Numbered from the stretch's first letter, positions 37,545 through 47,199 are shown. The stretch is 64,000 nt of DNA from Donghicola tyrosinivorans (GCF_003003355.1 NZ_PVTQ01000001.1:434001-498000), one strand, 5' to 3'. Numbers and translations are program-made. Notes: a model not told the origin generated them from the sequence alone.

Positions 37545-38018
37545 ATGACTGAGCCCCGCACCGAAGCGAACATCGACCTGATCCAGCGCCTGCTGCCCCA
37601 CCGCTACCCTTTCCTGCTGGTGGACAAAGTGGTCGAGATCGACGGCATCCAGTCAGCCAAAGGCATCAAGTGCGTCACCATGAACGAGCCGCACTTCCAG
37701 GGCCATTTCCCCGGCAACCCGATTATGCCCGGCGTGACCATCATCGAAGCCATGGCGCAGACCACCGCTGTGATGGTTGGCACCACTTTGGGCCTCGAAG
37801 ATCAGAACATGCAGATTTACTTCATGGCGATCGACAAGTGTAAGTTCCGCCGCATGGTCCGCCCCGGCGACGTGTTGGAAATGAAGGTGGAACTGGTGCG
37901 CGGCAAGCCCGGCGGTAAGGTCTGGAAATTCGCAGGCGAAGCCACCGTCGAAGGCGAACTGGCCGCTGAAGCCGAGTTCACCGCCATGATGGATATGCCC
38001 AAGGGCGCAGAGGCCTGA
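37545..38018 (+). CDS. fabZ: 3-hydroxyacyl-ACP dehydratase FabZ
   Basis: This 157-aa hot-dog-fold enzyme removes water from 3-hydroxyacyl-ACP in fatty-acid elongation. It competes with LpxA for the same acyl-ACP pool, hence the shared operon. It has '[16 protein letters not shown]' with the catalytic His and '[20 protein letters not shown]' with the catalytic Glu. AGAAGG precedes the start; lpxA begins 2 bases after the stop. Confidence 0.96.
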   Translation: MTEPRTEANIDLIQRLLPHRYPFLLVDKVVEIDGIQSAKGIKCVTMNEPHFQGHFPGNPIMPGVTIIEAMAQTTAVMVGTTLGLEDQNMQIYFMAIDKCKFRRMVRPGDVLEMKVELVRGKPGGKVWKFAGEATVEGELAAEAEFTAMMDMPKGAEA

Positions 38019-38020
38019 GC

Positions 38021-38818
38021 ATGGCCATTGATGCATCTGCACAGGTCCACCCCTCGGCAGTGATCGAAGAGGGCGCGGTGATCGGTCCCGATTGCCAGAT
38101 CGGCCCGTTCTCGGTCGTCGGTCCGAAGGTCAAGCTGGGACGGGGTGTGATCGTGAAATCCCACGTCGTACTGGCGGGCAACACCGAGATCGGCGATGAG
38201 ACTGTGATCTTTCCCTTCGCCTGCATTGGCGAGGTGCCGCAGGACCTGAAGTTCGACGGTGAAGAGACATACCTGATCATCGGCAAGCGCAACCGCATCC
38301 GCGAAGGCGCGACCATGAACCCCGGCACAGCCGGTGGCGGGAACTACACCCGCGTTGGCGATGACTGCCTGTTCATGACCGGTGCCCATGTTGGGCACGA
38401 TGCGCATGTGGGCAACCGCGTGATCATGGCGAACCAGTCGGCGCTGGCCGGTCACTGTATCGTTGATGACGATGTGATCATTGGCGGCCTGTCGGGTATC
38501 CATCAGTGGGTGCGCATCGGGCGCGGCGCAATTATCGGCGCGGTGACCATGGTGACCAACGATGTGCTGCCGCACGGTCTGGTGCAGGGGCCGCGCGGTA
38601 AGCTGGATGGTCTCAATCTTGTGGGCCTGAAGCGGCGCGGCGTGGCGCGTGAGGATATCACTGCCCTGCGTGCTGCCTTCCAGACCCTTGCCCAAGGGGA
38701 CGGTCCTTTCATCGATCGCGCCAAGCGCATCACCGAAGACAGCGAGAGCGAATACGTCAAACAGATGGCCGAGTTCATCCTTGGCGCGTCCGATCGCTCG
38801 TTCCTGACACCGAGCTGA
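38021..38818 (+). CDS. lpxA: UDP-N-acetylglucosamine acyltransferase LpxA
   Basis: LpxA performs the first step of lipid A synthesis. The 265-aa protein is a left-handed beta helix built from hexapeptide repeats ('IDASAQVHPSAVIEEGAVIG' onward). The catalytic His lies in 'FMTGAHVGHDAHVG', and 'QPSALAGHCIVDDDVIIGG'-like rungs follow, then a helical C-terminus. It sits between fabZ and lpxI in one tight operon. Confidence 0.96.
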   Translation: MAIDASAQVHPSAVIEEGAVIGPDCQIGPFSVVGPKVKLGRGVIVKSHVVLAGNTEIGDETVIFPFACIGEVPQDLKFDGEETYLIIGKRNRIREGATMNPGTAGGGNYTRVGDDCLFMTGAHVGHDAHVGNRVIMANQSALAGHCIVDDDVIIGGLSGIHQWVRIGRGAIIGAVTMVTNDVLPHGLVQGPRGKLDGLNLVGLKRRGVAREDITALRAAFQTLAQGDGPFIDRAKRITEDSESEYVKQMAEFILGASDRSFLTPS

Positions 38819-38821
38819 ACA

Positions 38822-39634
38822 ATGGCGCGGCTTGGGATATTGGCGGGCGGAGGTGCTTTGCCCGTCGCTCTGCATGCTGCGCATCCGGATGCGTTCGTGG
38901 TGACTTTTGCCGGTGTTGCGCACCAGATGGGGGACGCGGCACCGGCCTTTCCGTTTGAAAAGATCGGCAGCCTTTACGGGGCTTTGCGCGATTCTGGCGT
39001 GACAGACGTTGTCTTCGCCGGTGCCTTGTCGCGCCCGCCCCTTGACCCCGAGCAGTTCGACCCCGCAATGATCGCTTTGGCACCACGCCTTTTGGCGGCC
39101 ATGCAGCGCGGGGACGATGCCATCCTGCGGCTGGTGGTCGAGACTTTCGAGGCCGAGGGGTTTACCGTTCGCGGTGCCCATGAGCTGTTGCCCGGCCTGA
39201 CCGCAAAGGCGGGGCTGTTTGCAGGCCCTGAGCCGACGGATGCGGACACGCAGGACGCTAAGCGCGGCTTTGAAATCTTGCGTGAGACCGCGCCTTTGGA
39301 CATCGGGCAGGGTTGCGTTGTCGCGCAGGGGCTTTGCCTTGGGTTCGAGACTTTGCAAGGCACCGACGCCATGCTGCGCTTTGTGGCGCAGACACCGGAT
39401 CGTCTGCGCGCAAGGGCGCGGGGTGGGGTACTGGTGAAAACACCCAAGGCAGGGCAGGATTTGCGGGTGGATATGCCTGCGGTCGGGCCTGACACCCTGC
39501 GCGGTGCGGCGGCTGCCGGCCTGAATGGTGTGGTGATCACCGCTGGCAATGTGGTGGTACTAGAGCCCGCGAAACTCAAAGCTGTGGCGGAAGAGCTGAA
39601 CCTCTTTCTGCTGGTCGAAGGAACCGCCCCATGA
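38822..39634 (+). CDS. lpxI: UDP-2,3-diacylglucosamine pyrophosphatase LpxI
   Basis: This 270-aa protein of the DUF1009/LpxI family is the alphaproteobacterial replacement for LpxH. It hydrolyses UDP-2,3-diacylglucosamine to lipid X. Landmarks are the N-terminal 'LGILAGGGALPVAL', 'EKIGSLYGALRDSGVTDVVFAG' and the C-terminal 'ARGGVLVKTPKAGQDLRVDMPAVG' with conserved Asp. It overlaps lpxB by 4 bases. Confidence 0.94.
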   Translation: MARLGILAGGGALPVALHAAHPDAFVVTFAGVAHQMGDAAPAFPFEKIGSLYGALRDSGVTDVVFAGALSRPPLDPEQFDPAMIALAPRLLAAMQRGDDAILRLVVETFEAEGFTVRGAHELLPGLTAKAGLFAGPEPTDADTQDAKRGFEILRETAPLDIGQGCVVAQGLCLGFETLQGTDAMLRFVAQTPDRLRARARGGVLVKTPKAGQDLRVDMPAVGPDTLRGAAAAGLNGVVITAGNVVVLEPAKLKAVAEELNLFLLVEGTAP

Positions 39635-40794
39635 AGGTCTATATCATCGCGGGTGAGCCTTCGGGCGATGCGCTAGGTGGCGCGTTGATGGCTGGTCTGA
39701 ATGAACTGGCCGGTCCTGTCACCTATCAAGGGGTCGGCGGCCCGTTGATGAAGGACCAAGGTTTGACCAGCCAGTTCCCTATGGACGAGCTGAGCCTGAT
39801 GGGCATCGCCGAGGTGTTGCCCAAGTACTTTGAACTGAAGCGTCGCATCCGCGAATGCGCCGAGGCGGTGATCGAAATGGCCCCCGACGTGATGATCACC
39901 ATCGACGCCCCCGATTTCTGCCTGCGTGTTGCGAAGATCGTTCGTGAAAAGGCGCCTCATATACGGACAGTGCATTATGTGGCGCCGTCGGTTTGGGCAT
40001 GGCGACCAAAGCGGGCCGCCAAGATGGCGCGGCACATCGATCAGGTGCTGGCCCTTCTGCCGTTCGAGCCGCCCTATATGGAAGCGGCGGGGATGGAATG
40101 CGATTTCGTTGGCCATCCGGTGGCCGCGCAACCGCAGGCAACTGTGGCCGAGATCGCGGCCTTCCGCGAACGCTATGATCTGGGCGAGGATCCGGTGCTG
40201 CTGGTGCTGCCTGGCTCGCGCAGGGGCGAGGTGACGCGTTTGGGACCGGTGTTCCGGTCGGCGCTGGATATTATTCGGGCGGCAAGGCCCGATCTGCGTC
40301 TGGTGTTGCCCGCCGCAGGCCCCGTAGCAGACCTGCTGCAGGCCGAACGTGCGCTCTGGCCCAAGGATATGATCGTGCTGGACCCTCGTGATTTGGGTTA
40401 CGACATGGCCGCCATGAAACGCGGGGCCTTTGCGGCCGCTGAGGTGGCTTTGGCGGCCTCTGGTACGGTTTCATTGGAATTGGCCGCCGCCGAAACGCCC
40501 ATGGTCATTGCCTATGATATGAACTGGCTGAGCCGCCAGATTATCAGCCGGATGCTGTTGGTGGATACGACGACGCTGGTGTCGCTGGTCTCGGATACCC
40601 GCGTGGTGCCCGAGTTCATCGGAGACGCCTGCCAACCCCAACCCATCGCCCATGCGGTGCTGGAGGTGCTGGAGAAGCCCGAGGCCCAGTATGAGGCTAT
40701 GGCACGGACAATGGCGCTGTTGGGCGCGGGCGGTGAAGCTCCGGGCCTGCGGGCTGCCCGCGCTGTTTTGCGGGGCCTTGGGCGGGACGTTTGA
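39631..40794 (+). CDS. lpxB: Lipid-A-disaccharide synthase LpxB
   Basis: This 387-aa GT19 glycosyltransferase joins lipid X and UDP-diacylglucosamine. Family segments are 'IIAGEPSGDALGGALMAGL', 'GVGGPLMKDQGL', 'VHYVAPSVWAWRPKRA', 'FVGHPVA' and 'LLVLPGSRRGEVTRL', with 'AASGTVSLELAAAETPMVIAY' at the nucleotide site. It is the last gene of the lipid A operon. Confidence 0.96.
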   Translation: MKVYIIAGEPSGDALGGALMAGLNELAGPVTYQGVGGPLMKDQGLTSQFPMDELSLMGIAEVLPKYFELKRRIRECAEAVIEMAPDVMITIDAPDFCLRVAKIVREKAPHIRTVHYVAPSVWAWRPKRAAKMARHIDQVLALLPFEPPYMEAAGMECDFVGHPVAAQPQATVAEIAAFRERYDLGEDPVLLVLPGSRRGEVTRLGPVFRSALDIIRAARPDLRLVLPAAGPVADLLQAERALWPKDMIVLDPRDLGYDMAAMKRGAFAAAEVALAASGTVSLELAAAETPMVIAYDMNWLSRQIISRMLLVDTTTLVSLVSDTRVVPEFIGDACQPQPIAHAVLEVLEKPEAQYEAMARTMALLGAGGEAPGLRAARAVLRGLGRDV

Positions 40795-40824
40795 CGCCTG
40801 TTGCGCCGGTGGTGATGGCCCGTC

Positions 40825-40910
40825 GGTGAGTATTTGGATCAAGAAGAAGCAATGCATGCGGCGCGGGGCGGAGAGCCCTGCGCCGTGAGTATTTTTGCAA
40901 TAAAGAAGCC
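40825..40910 (+). repeat. Two copies of a GTGAGTATTT...AAGAAG intergenic motif
   Basis: Copy 1 (40825-40850) reads GGTGAGTATTTGGATCAAGA then AGAAGC; copy 2 (40884-40910) reads CGTGAGTATTTTTGCAATAA then AGAAGCC. They stand 59 bases apart in the same direction in the short non-coding gap between lpxB and a convergent gene. I recall similar motifs in intergenic regions of Rhodobacterales, but the role is unknown. Confidence 0.5.
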
Positions 40911-40919
40911 TATGGGGCG

Positions 40920-41834
40920 TTAGTCGAGGGCGAAGTCCCTGCGGATTTCTTTCAGGCTTGCGGGGTCAGTGATTTCGAACCGCTGGGTGAAGCGCTGCTT
41001 GAAACTGACGCGGCCGCGGCGGGCGCCGAAGTTTTCCCCGTGATTCAGCATGTAGAGGGCTTTGGGGGCGCTGAGCGGTGTGAGCGTGCGGCCCGCAAGG
41101 GTGCCGAGGTAGGGGAACATGCGGTGTTCGTGCTGGGTGGCCTCGGTTAGGAAGGCGATCTGTTCGGCAGGGTTTTGGCGCAGGTCGAAGGCATAGGCGC
41201 AGCAGCTGCCGCAGAGTTTCCAGAAGGGTTTCCGGAGCGGGGTGGCAAGGCTAGGTGGGGCTGCGCGAGCGATGCGGGTGTTGCCCACGTCATAGACGTA
41301 GCCTTCGGTCATCAGATAGCCGCCTCCGGCTTTACGGTTGCGCATTTCTGCGACGAGTTCAGGGTGGGCCAGATCATCCGCATCAAATGTCATCACATAG
41401 CCTGAAGGGGCTGCGTATTGGGCGAGGTTTTCCGTCAGTTGGCGGAGCTTGGCCCATTTGTCGTTCCCTTCGATCGGGGTGCTGAAGGGCTGGAAGCGGA
41501 TGCGCGGATCATCGGGCAGATCGGGGGCGTCTTGTCCGCAGATCACCGCAATCCAGTTTGGATCGGTTTGGGCGATGAAGCTGCGCAGGGTGGCCGAGAG
41601 GCGGTCTTTGACCTCTTGCCAGTTGCCAACGTGGTGCTGGCCCACCAGCGGGATCAGAAAGACCACTGTGGGGTTTTCCGGTGCGGATGCGGGCTGCACC
41701 GCGCGCAGGTCGAGGGCGGCTCTTTCCGAGGCTTGCAGGTCCGCGCTGCGGGCCAGCGCTGCGGGGCCGATCAGCTTTGCCCATGTCCGGAGCATCAGGC
41801 GGCGGAGCTTTGGGGTGGCGGGGACTTGGGCCAT
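40920..41834 (-). CDS. Glycosyltransferase, GT-A fold (family 2-like)
   Basis: This 304-aa protein has a nucleotide-sugar-binding start ('PTVVFLIPLVGQHHVGNWQ', 'TLRSFIAQTDPNWIAVICGQ') and a metal-binding acidic motif 'VMTFDADDLAHPELVAEM', the DxD of GT-A enzymes. Family and fold are clear enough; donor and acceptor are not. It could decorate a surface polysaccharide. It is convergent with the lpxB operon, and the DUF2244 gene starts the pair 9 bases upstream on the same strand. Confidence 0.7.
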   Translation of the reverse strand: MAQVPATPKLRRLMLRTWAKLIGPAALARSADLQASERAALDLRAVQPASAPENPTVVFLIPLVGQHHVGNWQEVKDRLSATLRSFIAQTDPNWIAVICGQDAPDLPDDPRIRFQPFSTPIEGNDKWAKLRQLTENLAQYAAPSGYVMTFDADDLAHPELVAEMRNRKAGGGYLMTEGYVYDVGNTRIARAAPPSLATPLRKPFWKLCGSCCAYAFDLRQNPAEQIAFLTEATQHEHRMFPYLGTLAGRTLTPLSAPKALYMLNHGENFGARRGRVSFKQRFTQRFEITDPASLKEIRRDFALD

Positions 41835-41842
41835 GGGATGTC

Positions 41843-42367
41843 CTAGTAGAAATGCGTGGCGCGGGGCAGGGTGAGCAGAAGCTCGTCGTAAAGAGCTTTG
41901 CGTTCCTCTTCGCTCAGAAACGCGCCGATCTCAACCTCGCGTCCGTTGCCTTTCAGGGTCACGTAGTTCGGCACCGGGCCGCCGCGTGGATGTAGCGAGA
42001 CCTGTGCCCAGTAGACATTGCTGCGCCATTCCGCGTCCGGTGCTTTGGCTGACTGGCGTAGCAGGTGGATTTCGCTGTTCTGGATGATCAACGTCTCAAG
42101 GATTTCGCCGTCTTTGTAGCTGCGCTCGATCAGGTACCACGTGAGGCCGAAGGCGATCACGACAAAGGGCAGAAGGCCCCAGAGTACCGCCGATCCCAGC
42201 ACCGCTGCGAGAGGTAGAAAGACCAAAGCCGCTGTAATCCCCAGAAAGGCCGCAAAGCCGCGTCTTGGCAGCGAGCGGTAGGGCCAGAGGTGCATCTCGG
42301 CCAGTGGGCCCTTGGGGTGGGGCGTTGCGGGATCGGCGGGAAGGGGGGTGACCCATTCATATGGCAT
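41843..42367 (-). CDS. DUF2244 integral membrane protein
   Basis: This 174-aa protein has two adjacent hydrophobic segments (about 38-58 and 61-82) and then a soluble beta-rich domain with 'WRSNVYWAQVSLHPRGG' and 'YVTLKGNGREVEIGAFLSEEER', matching the DUF2244 family. In alphaproteobacteria such genes often sit beside cytochrome oxidase genes, as here (ctaD lies just upstream). A supporting role in oxidase assembly is guessed from context only. Confidence 0.75.
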   Translation of the reverse strand: MPYEWVTPLPADPATPHPKGPLAEMHLWPYRSLPRRGFAAFLGITAALVFLPLAAVLGSAVLWGLLPFVVIAFGLTWYLIERSYKDGEILETLIIQNSEIHLLRQSAKAPDAEWRSNVYWAQVSLHPRGGPVPNYVTLKGNGREVEIGAFLSEEERKALYDELLLTLPRATHFY

Positions 42368-42405
42368 GAGCGGAACCTAGGAGAGCCAAGTCTGGCGGCA
42401 AGAAG

Positions 42406-42433
42406 AAAGGCCCGAGGTTTCCCCCGGGCCTTT
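42406..42433 (-). terminator. Terminator after ctaD
   Basis: On the - strand, AAAGGCCCG (42433-42425) and CGGGCCTTT (42414-42406) pair, followed by CTTCTT. It separates ctaD from the DUF2244 gene downstream. The stem also has flanking T's in the other direction. Confidence 0.75.
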
Positions 42434-42458
42434 GCAATTCAGGATCTGGATCCCGGGA

Positions 42459-44129
42459 TTAGTGGGCGTGGCCCTTGTCCCAGTCTTCCTGCTTGGGCAG
42501 CTGCTCGAAGGTGTGTTCGGGCGGCGGCGAAGGCAGGGTCCATTCCAGGGTGTCTGCGTACTCGTTCCAGTAGTTGGCACGGGTCTCTTTCTTGCCGAAG
42601 AACAGCGAGTAGAACATGATGCCGAAGAAGAACAGGAACGAAGCGAAGGCCAGGAATGCGCCGATCGACGAGACGTAGTTCCAGGTCGCGAATGCTTCGG
42701 GGTAGTCGATGTAACGACGGGGCATGCCCTGACGGCCCAGGAAGTGCTGGGGGAAGAAGGTCAGGTTAGCGCCGATGAACATCATCCAGAAGTGCAGCTT
42801 GGCAGCCCACTCGGGGTACTGACGGCCGGTCACTTTGCCGAAGTAGTAGTAGATACCTGCGAAGATACAGAACACCGCACCCAGCGACATCACGTAGTGG
42901 AAGTGTGCTACAACGTAGTAGGTGTCATGGTATGCACGGTCCAGACCTGCCTGCGACAGGACAACGCCGGTCACGCCACCAACGGTGAACAGGAACAGGA
43001 AGCCCAGAGCCCAGAGCATGGGTGCTTTGAACTCGATCGAGCCGCCCCACATGGTTGCCAGCCAGCTGAAGATCTTCACGCCGGTGGGAACCGCGATAAC
43101 CATGGTGGCCATCATGAAGTAGGACTGCTGACGCAGGCTCATGCCGACGGTGTACATGTGGTGTGCCCACACGACGAAGCCGAGAACACCGATTGCAACC
43201 ATTGCGTAGACCATCGGCAGGTAGCCGAAAACGGGCTTGCGCGAGAAGGTCGCGATGATGTGGCTGATCAGACCGAAGCCGGGCAGAATGATGATGTACA
43301 CTTCGGGGTGACCGAAGAACCACAGAATGTGCTGGTACAGGATCGGGTCGCCGCCGCCAGCAGGCTGGAAGAAGGCAGTGCCGAAGTTACGGTCGGTCAG
43401 CAGCATGGTGATAGCGCCGGCCAGAACGGGCAGCGACAGCAGGATCAACCATGCGGTCACGAAGATCGACCATGCGAACAGCGGAACCTTGTGCAGGGTC
43501 ATGCCTGGCGCGCGCATGTTCAGGAAGGTGGTGATGATGTTGATCGCACCCAGGATTGACGAAGCACCCGAAACGTGGACGGCGAAGATCGCCAGATCCA
43601 TCGAGTAGCCTGCTTCGTTGGTCGAGAGAGGCGCGTACAGAACCCAGCCAACACCGGAACCCAGCTGGTCGTTACCGCCGGGTGACAGCAGCGATGCCAC
43701 GCCAAGTGTGGTACCGGCAACATAGAGCCAGTAGCTGAGGTTGTTCAGACGGGGGAACGCCATGTCCGGAGCACCGATCTGCAGCGGCATGAAGTAGTTG
43801 CCAAAGCCGCCGAACAGCGCGGGGATCACCACGAAGAACATCATCAGGATGCCGTGGTAGGTGATCATTACGTTCCACAGGTGGCCGTTGGGGGTACAGA
43901 CCTCGTCGCTGGCGAAGAAGCGTGCGCCTTCAAGACACATGTATTGTACGCCCGGGTGCATCAGCTCCAAGCGCATATAAACGGTGAAGGCGACCGAGAT
44001 CAGACCTACAAACGCCGCGGTAATGACGTAGAGGATCCCGATGTCCTTGTGGTTGGTCGACATGAACCACCGGGTGAAGAAGCCCCGGTTGTCTTCATGC
44101 TCGTGGCCGTGAATGGCTGCGTCCGCCAT
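42459..44129 (-). CDS. ctaD: Cytochrome c oxidase subunit I (aa3 type)
   Basis: This 556-aa subunit I has 12 membrane segments. It begins '[20 protein letters not shown]' and contains the CuB/Tyr crosslink motif '[16 protein letters not shown]'. The double His of CuB is in '[11 protein letters not shown]', and the haem ligands are in '[15 protein letters not shown]'. Subunit I reduces oxygen to water and pumps protons. ATG 44129 has a strong AGGAGG ribosome binding site; the longer frame to 44222 is not needed. Other subunits are not nearby. Confidence 0.96.
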   Translation of the reverse strand: MADAAIHGHEHEDNRGFFTRWFMSTNHKDIGILYVITAAFVGLISVAFTVYMRLELMHPGVQYMCLEGARFFASDEVCTPNGHLWNVMITYHGILMMFFVVIPALFGGFGNYFMPLQIGAPDMAFPRLNNLSYWLYVAGTTLGVASLLSPGGNDQLGSGVGWVLYAPLSTNEAGYSMDLAIFAVHVSGASSILGAINIITTFLNMRAPGMTLHKVPLFAWSIFVTAWLILLSLPVLAGAITMLLTDRNFGTAFFQPAGGGDPILYQHILWFFGHPEVYIIILPGFGLISHIIATFSRKPVFGYLPMVYAMVAIGVLGFVVWAHHMYTVGMSLRQQSYFMMATMVIAVPTGVKIFSWLATMWGGSIEFKAPMLWALGFLFLFTVGGVTGVVLSQAGLDRAYHDTYYVVAHFHYVMSLGAVFCIFAGIYYYFGKVTGRQYPEWAAKLHFWMMFIGANLTFFPQHFLGRQGMPRRYIDYPEAFATWNYVSSIGAFLAFASFLFFFGIMFYSLFFGKKETRANYWNEYADTLEWTLPSPPPEHTFEQLPKQEDWDKGHAH

Positions 44130-44287
44130 ACTCTTGCCTCCTGCTGGTGAGTTTAAGGGCGCAGAGTTACCTCCGCGCCCGGATTCCATTCGGGTTTTAG
44201 AATGCACCTCGCCATTGAGCAATGGACGACTTTGACGCAGATCAAAAAAATCTGCTCAGAAAAGGTGCATACAGGCCCGTTAGGGTC

Positions 44288-44668
44288 TTAGTTGTCGACC
44301 GAATCCAGATATGCGATCAGGTCTTCCATTTTCTTGACGCGCTGCGCGGTCATTTTGGACTTGCCGCCGATGAACTCGGAAGGGTTGGGGATGTAGGCTG
44401 CCAGAGTTTCGGCATCCCACACCGCGTCGGGGTTGTTTTCAGCATATGCCAGCAGATCGCTGCTGTAGCCGAACTCTGCCACGACGCCGGGGGCGCGGCC
44501 AACAACGCCATAAAGGTTCGGGCCGGTCTTGTTGGCGCCGCCTTCGTCGATGGTGTGGCAGGCTTTGCAGCGCTTGAACTCTTTTTCACCCTTGGCGGCG
44601 TCGCCTTCAGCGAAGGCAGGCGCGGAAAGAGCGATCAGAGTGGCAGCTGCGGTCAGGATGGTTTTCAT
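44288..44668 (-). CDS. Soluble c-type cytochrome (c2/c550-like)
   Basis: This 126-aa periplasmic cytochrome has a signal peptide (1-20, ending APAFA). The haem motif is CKACH in 'FKRCKACHTIDEGGANKTGP', and the axial Met is in 'GGKSKMTAQRVKKMEDLIAY'. It resembles cytochrome c550/c2 of Paracoccus and Rhodobacter, the electron donor to aa3 oxidase. It sits upstream of ctaD on the same strand, so a donor role for that enzyme is plausible. The frame extends to 44716, but ATG 44668 gives the correct leader. Confidence 0.9.
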   Translation of the reverse strand: MKTILTAAATLIALSAPAFAEGDAAKGEKEFKRCKACHTIDEGGANKTGPNLYGVVGRAPGVVAEFGYSSDLLAYAENNPDAVWDAETLAAYIPNPSEFIGGKSKMTAQRVKKMEDLIAYLDSVDN

Positions 44669-44763
44669 GAGGTTCCCCCTTTTTACGTGGCTTGCGCGTT
44701 TGGTCCGCAAGATCACCTACACAGATGCCATCTGCAACGGGGAAATCAAATGCGACCTTTCGC

Positions 44764-45426
44764 TTAGACCCCTGAGATAGCGCCGAAGTGGTGATCGAAT
44801 GTGTGGCGCAACGCCACATCCAGATCATCCATCGTCACTGGCAGGCCAAGATCGACCAAGGATGTCACCCCGTGTTCGGTGATTCCGCAGGGTACAATGC
44901 CGGTGAAATGGCTTAGGTCAGGCTCGACGTTGATGGAAATCCCATGAAAACTGACCCACTTGCGCAGACGGATGCCGATGGCGGCGATCTTGTCCTCGGG
45001 CTTTTGGCCGGTGATGGTCAGGGGCTTGTCGTCGCGGGCAACCCAGACACCGACGCGGCCTTCGCGGATTTCCCCTTTGATGTTGAACTGGTCGAGGGTG
45101 TCGATCACCCATTCTTCCAGACTCTTGACGAACGCCCGCACGTCGTGCCCGCGCTTGCCCACGTCCAGCATCACATAGGCCACCCGCTGGCCGGGACCGT
45201 GATAGGTATATTGTCCGCCGCGCTTGGTCTCATAGACAGGGAAACGGTCCGGATCGGTCAGATCCTGTATCTTGGCCGAGGTCCCCGCCGTGTAGAGCGG
45301 CGGGTGCTCGACCAGCCAGATCAGCTCATCCGCTTCGCCCGCTGCAATCTGCGCGGCGCGGGCTTCCATGAAGGCTTCGGCCTCTCGGTAATCGGTTAGA
45401 CCGTCGGTGATGATCCACTCAACCAT
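44764..45426 (-). CDS. lipB: Octanoyl-ACP:protein octanoyltransferase LipB
   Basis: This 220-aa LipB transfers octanoyl groups from ACP to lipoyl domains, the first step in making protein-bound lipoate. Its family signature is '[20 protein letters not shown]'. The catalytic lysine sits in '[17 protein letters not shown]', and the active-site Cys is in '[17 protein letters not shown]'. Full length, single gene. Confidence 0.95.
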   Translation of the reverse strand: MVEWIITDGLTDYREAEAFMEARAAQIAAGEADELIWLVEHPPLYTAGTSAKIQDLTDPDRFPVYETKRGGQYTYHGPGQRVAYVMLDVGKRGHDVRAFVKSLEEWVIDTLDQFNIKGEIREGRVGVWVARDDKPLTITGQKPEDKIAAIGIRLRKWVSFHGISINVEPDLSHFTGIVPCGITEHGVTSLVDLGLPVTMDDLDVALRHTFDHHFGAISGV

Positions 45427-45640
45427 GAGAAGTCCTTTTCCTGTGCACGAGGGGTATTTGCGTTGGATGTAAGGGGTTCATGACTTTGTCTCAAGCATGA
45501 TTCGGGGGATACTTGAGGGGCTAAACCAACAAGAAGTTCGTAATTTACATTTAACATCAAAGGCTTACGTCTGGCAGGCATTGTTTGTTGTGTGACTTGA
45601 GGTTGAACTGCCTAGACGTGACGCAAACGGAGGGCCTGAA

Positions 45641-46960
45641 ATGGCACAACGTTCCCTCACGACTGGCGCGATTGCCGGTGCTTTATCTCTGACTATGGCG
45701 ACAACTGCGCTCGCAGATGACAGTTTCGCAAAAGGTGTACTCGGCGGTGTCGTAGGCGCCATCATTGTCGACGGTGTGAAAAACTCCAAACGGCAGACGA
45801 CCCAGACCAAAACCTATACAAAAAAGCCCACGATGTCCTCGGCGCAGCGCGAGGCGAACAGGGACGTCCAGCGGTCGCTGAATTTCTTTAACTACCATGT
45901 GGGTGTTGAGGACGGCGTTCTGGGCCGTAAGTCCCGCTCTGCGATTTCTGATTACCAGATGATGCTGGGATATCCGGCGACCGGTCAGTTGACCGAGGTT
46001 GAACGCGATATTCTAGTCACGGCCCATCAGCGCGCGATGGCGGGCGGCTATTGGGTAACCGAGACCGTTTCGACCCACCCGCAAGGGCGGCGCGGGCTGT
46101 TGCTGAAGCAACGGGACGAGATGTTCGGCATGCCCACACAGCAGGCGTTGCAGCCGGTGCCTTTGGAAGAAATCCGTCCTGCGCCCCAGCCTGAACCTGC
46201 GGCTCCGCCTGCGGAACTGGCGGTAGCCCCCACAAAGAACGTGCCCAACTTCTTTCCGGCCCCCAAGGCGGTCAGCGTCTCGGAAACCGCAGCGCCTTTC
46301 TGCTCGCGTATCGCGGTGAACACCGCAAAGGCGGGCGGGCCTGCCACACAGGCCAGCATGAGCAGCCCCGCGCAGGCCATTGGCGAACAGTTCTGTCTGC
46401 TGCGCAACATCACGATCGATCAGAGCGAACAGATGCTGGCCCAGATCGAGGGCTTTACCCCGCAGCAAATCGCCACCCAGTGCGAAGGCTTCGCGACCGA
46501 ATTGACCGCAGCCATAGCGGCGACAGGCACGGGGGGCCGCGATGCCGCCCTTGCAGCGGTCGCGACACGTCTGCGCGATCTAGGCATGCCCGCCGAGCAG
46601 ATCAACGGGACGGCCCGCATCTGCCTTGGGGTCGGGTATCGCACGGACAATATGGAAACGGCGATGGCCTCGGCTTTGGCTTTGTCGGCATTGAACCTGA
46701 GCGCCTATGAGGAGCTGGTGGGCCACCATCTGGCAACCGGCGTCGGCGGCGCGATGCGCCCCGATCTGGCCGCCGTCTGGTATGACAGCGCCTATTCGGG
46801 CACGACGCAGGCCAATGCTGAAACCATCCGGCCTATGGAACAGGCTGAAGGGGCAGAGTTGGTGCTGGCCGCATCCCGCCAGATGAACGGCGAGGCGGCT
46901 CCGAAAACCCTGACTTTGGGCGATTTTGGTGCAGCTGCTGCGGCTGCGGCCAAAAACTGA
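45641..46960 (+). CDS. Exported protein with peptidoglycan-binding domain
   Basis: This 439-aa protein has a signal peptide (about 1-25, ending ALAD). A glycine-rich 'FAKGVLGGVVGAIIVDG' segment may associate with the membrane. A PG_binding_1 domain occupies about 68-125 ('REANRDVQRSLNFFNYHVG', 'GVLGRKSRSAISDYQMMLGY'). A Pro-rich linker and a helical C-terminal domain of unknown function follow. It probably acts at the cell wall. GGAGGG precedes the start; the 214-base gap before it should contain the promoter. Confidence 0.75.
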   Translation: MAQRSLTTGAIAGALSLTMATTALADDSFAKGVLGGVVGAIIVDGVKNSKRQTTQTKTYTKKPTMSSAQREANRDVQRSLNFFNYHVGVEDGVLGRKSRSAISDYQMMLGYPATGQLTEVERDILVTAHQRAMAGGYWVTETVSTHPQGRRGLLLKQRDEMFGMPTQQALQPVPLEEIRPAPQPEPAAPPAELAVAPTKNVPNFFPAPKAVSVSETAAPFCSRIAVNTAKAGGPATQASMSSPAQAIGEQFCLLRNITIDQSEQMLAQIEGFTPQQIATQCEGFATELTAAIAATGTGGRDAALAAVATRLRDLGMPAEQINGTARICLGVGYRTDNMETAMASALALSALNLSAYEELVGHHLATGVGGAMRPDLAAVWYDSAYSGTTQANAETIRPMEQAEGAELVLAASRQMNGEAAPKTLTLGDFGAAAAAAAKN

Positions 46961-46982
46961 AGTTCTTAAAGTCATCTGGTCG

Positions 46983-47006
46983 AAGGGGCCCACGTCGGGC
47001 CCCTTT
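46983..47006 (+). terminator. Terminator of the peptidoglycan-binding gene
   Basis: AAGGGGCCC (46983-46991), loop ACGTC, GGGCCCCTTT (46997-47006). The stem is strong and GC-rich with a short T-run, 23 bases after the stop codon. Confidence 0.85.
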
Positions 47007-47109
47007 GTATGCCCGCCACGGGTTTGGGAAAAATATTCGGCTTCGCTGCAAAATTCCCTTTTCTTCCCGCGCGGCCTTGGGTAAGACCCGCCCACCAAGC
47101 CTAGGCAGT

Positions 47110-47196
47110 GCGGCCGTGGCGGAATTGGTAGACGCGCAGCGTTGAGGTCGCTGTGGGGTAACTCCCGTGGAAGTTCGAGTCTTCTCGGCCGCACCA
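47110..47196 (+). tRNA. tRNA-Leu(GAG)
   Basis: The cloverleaf is complete. Acceptor arms GCGGCCG (47110-47116) and CGGCCGC (47186-47192) pair. The anticodon stem CAGCG/CGCTG has loop TTGAGGT, giving anticodon GAG. A long variable arm (GGGG-TAA-CTCCC) marks a class II tRNA, the T loop is TTCGAGT, and CCA is encoded (47194-47196). Its 3' end is the integration site of the element that follows, which regenerates the tRNA intact. Confidence 0.97.
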
Positions 47197-47199
47197 TTT
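47180..47199 (+). repeat. Left attachment site (20-bp direct repeat, tRNA-Leu 3' end)
   Basis: TCTTCTCGGCCGCACCATTT covers the 3' side of the T arm, the acceptor arm, CCA and three bases beyond. The identical 20 bases recur at 54018-54037, bounding the integrated element. Confidence 0.93.
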
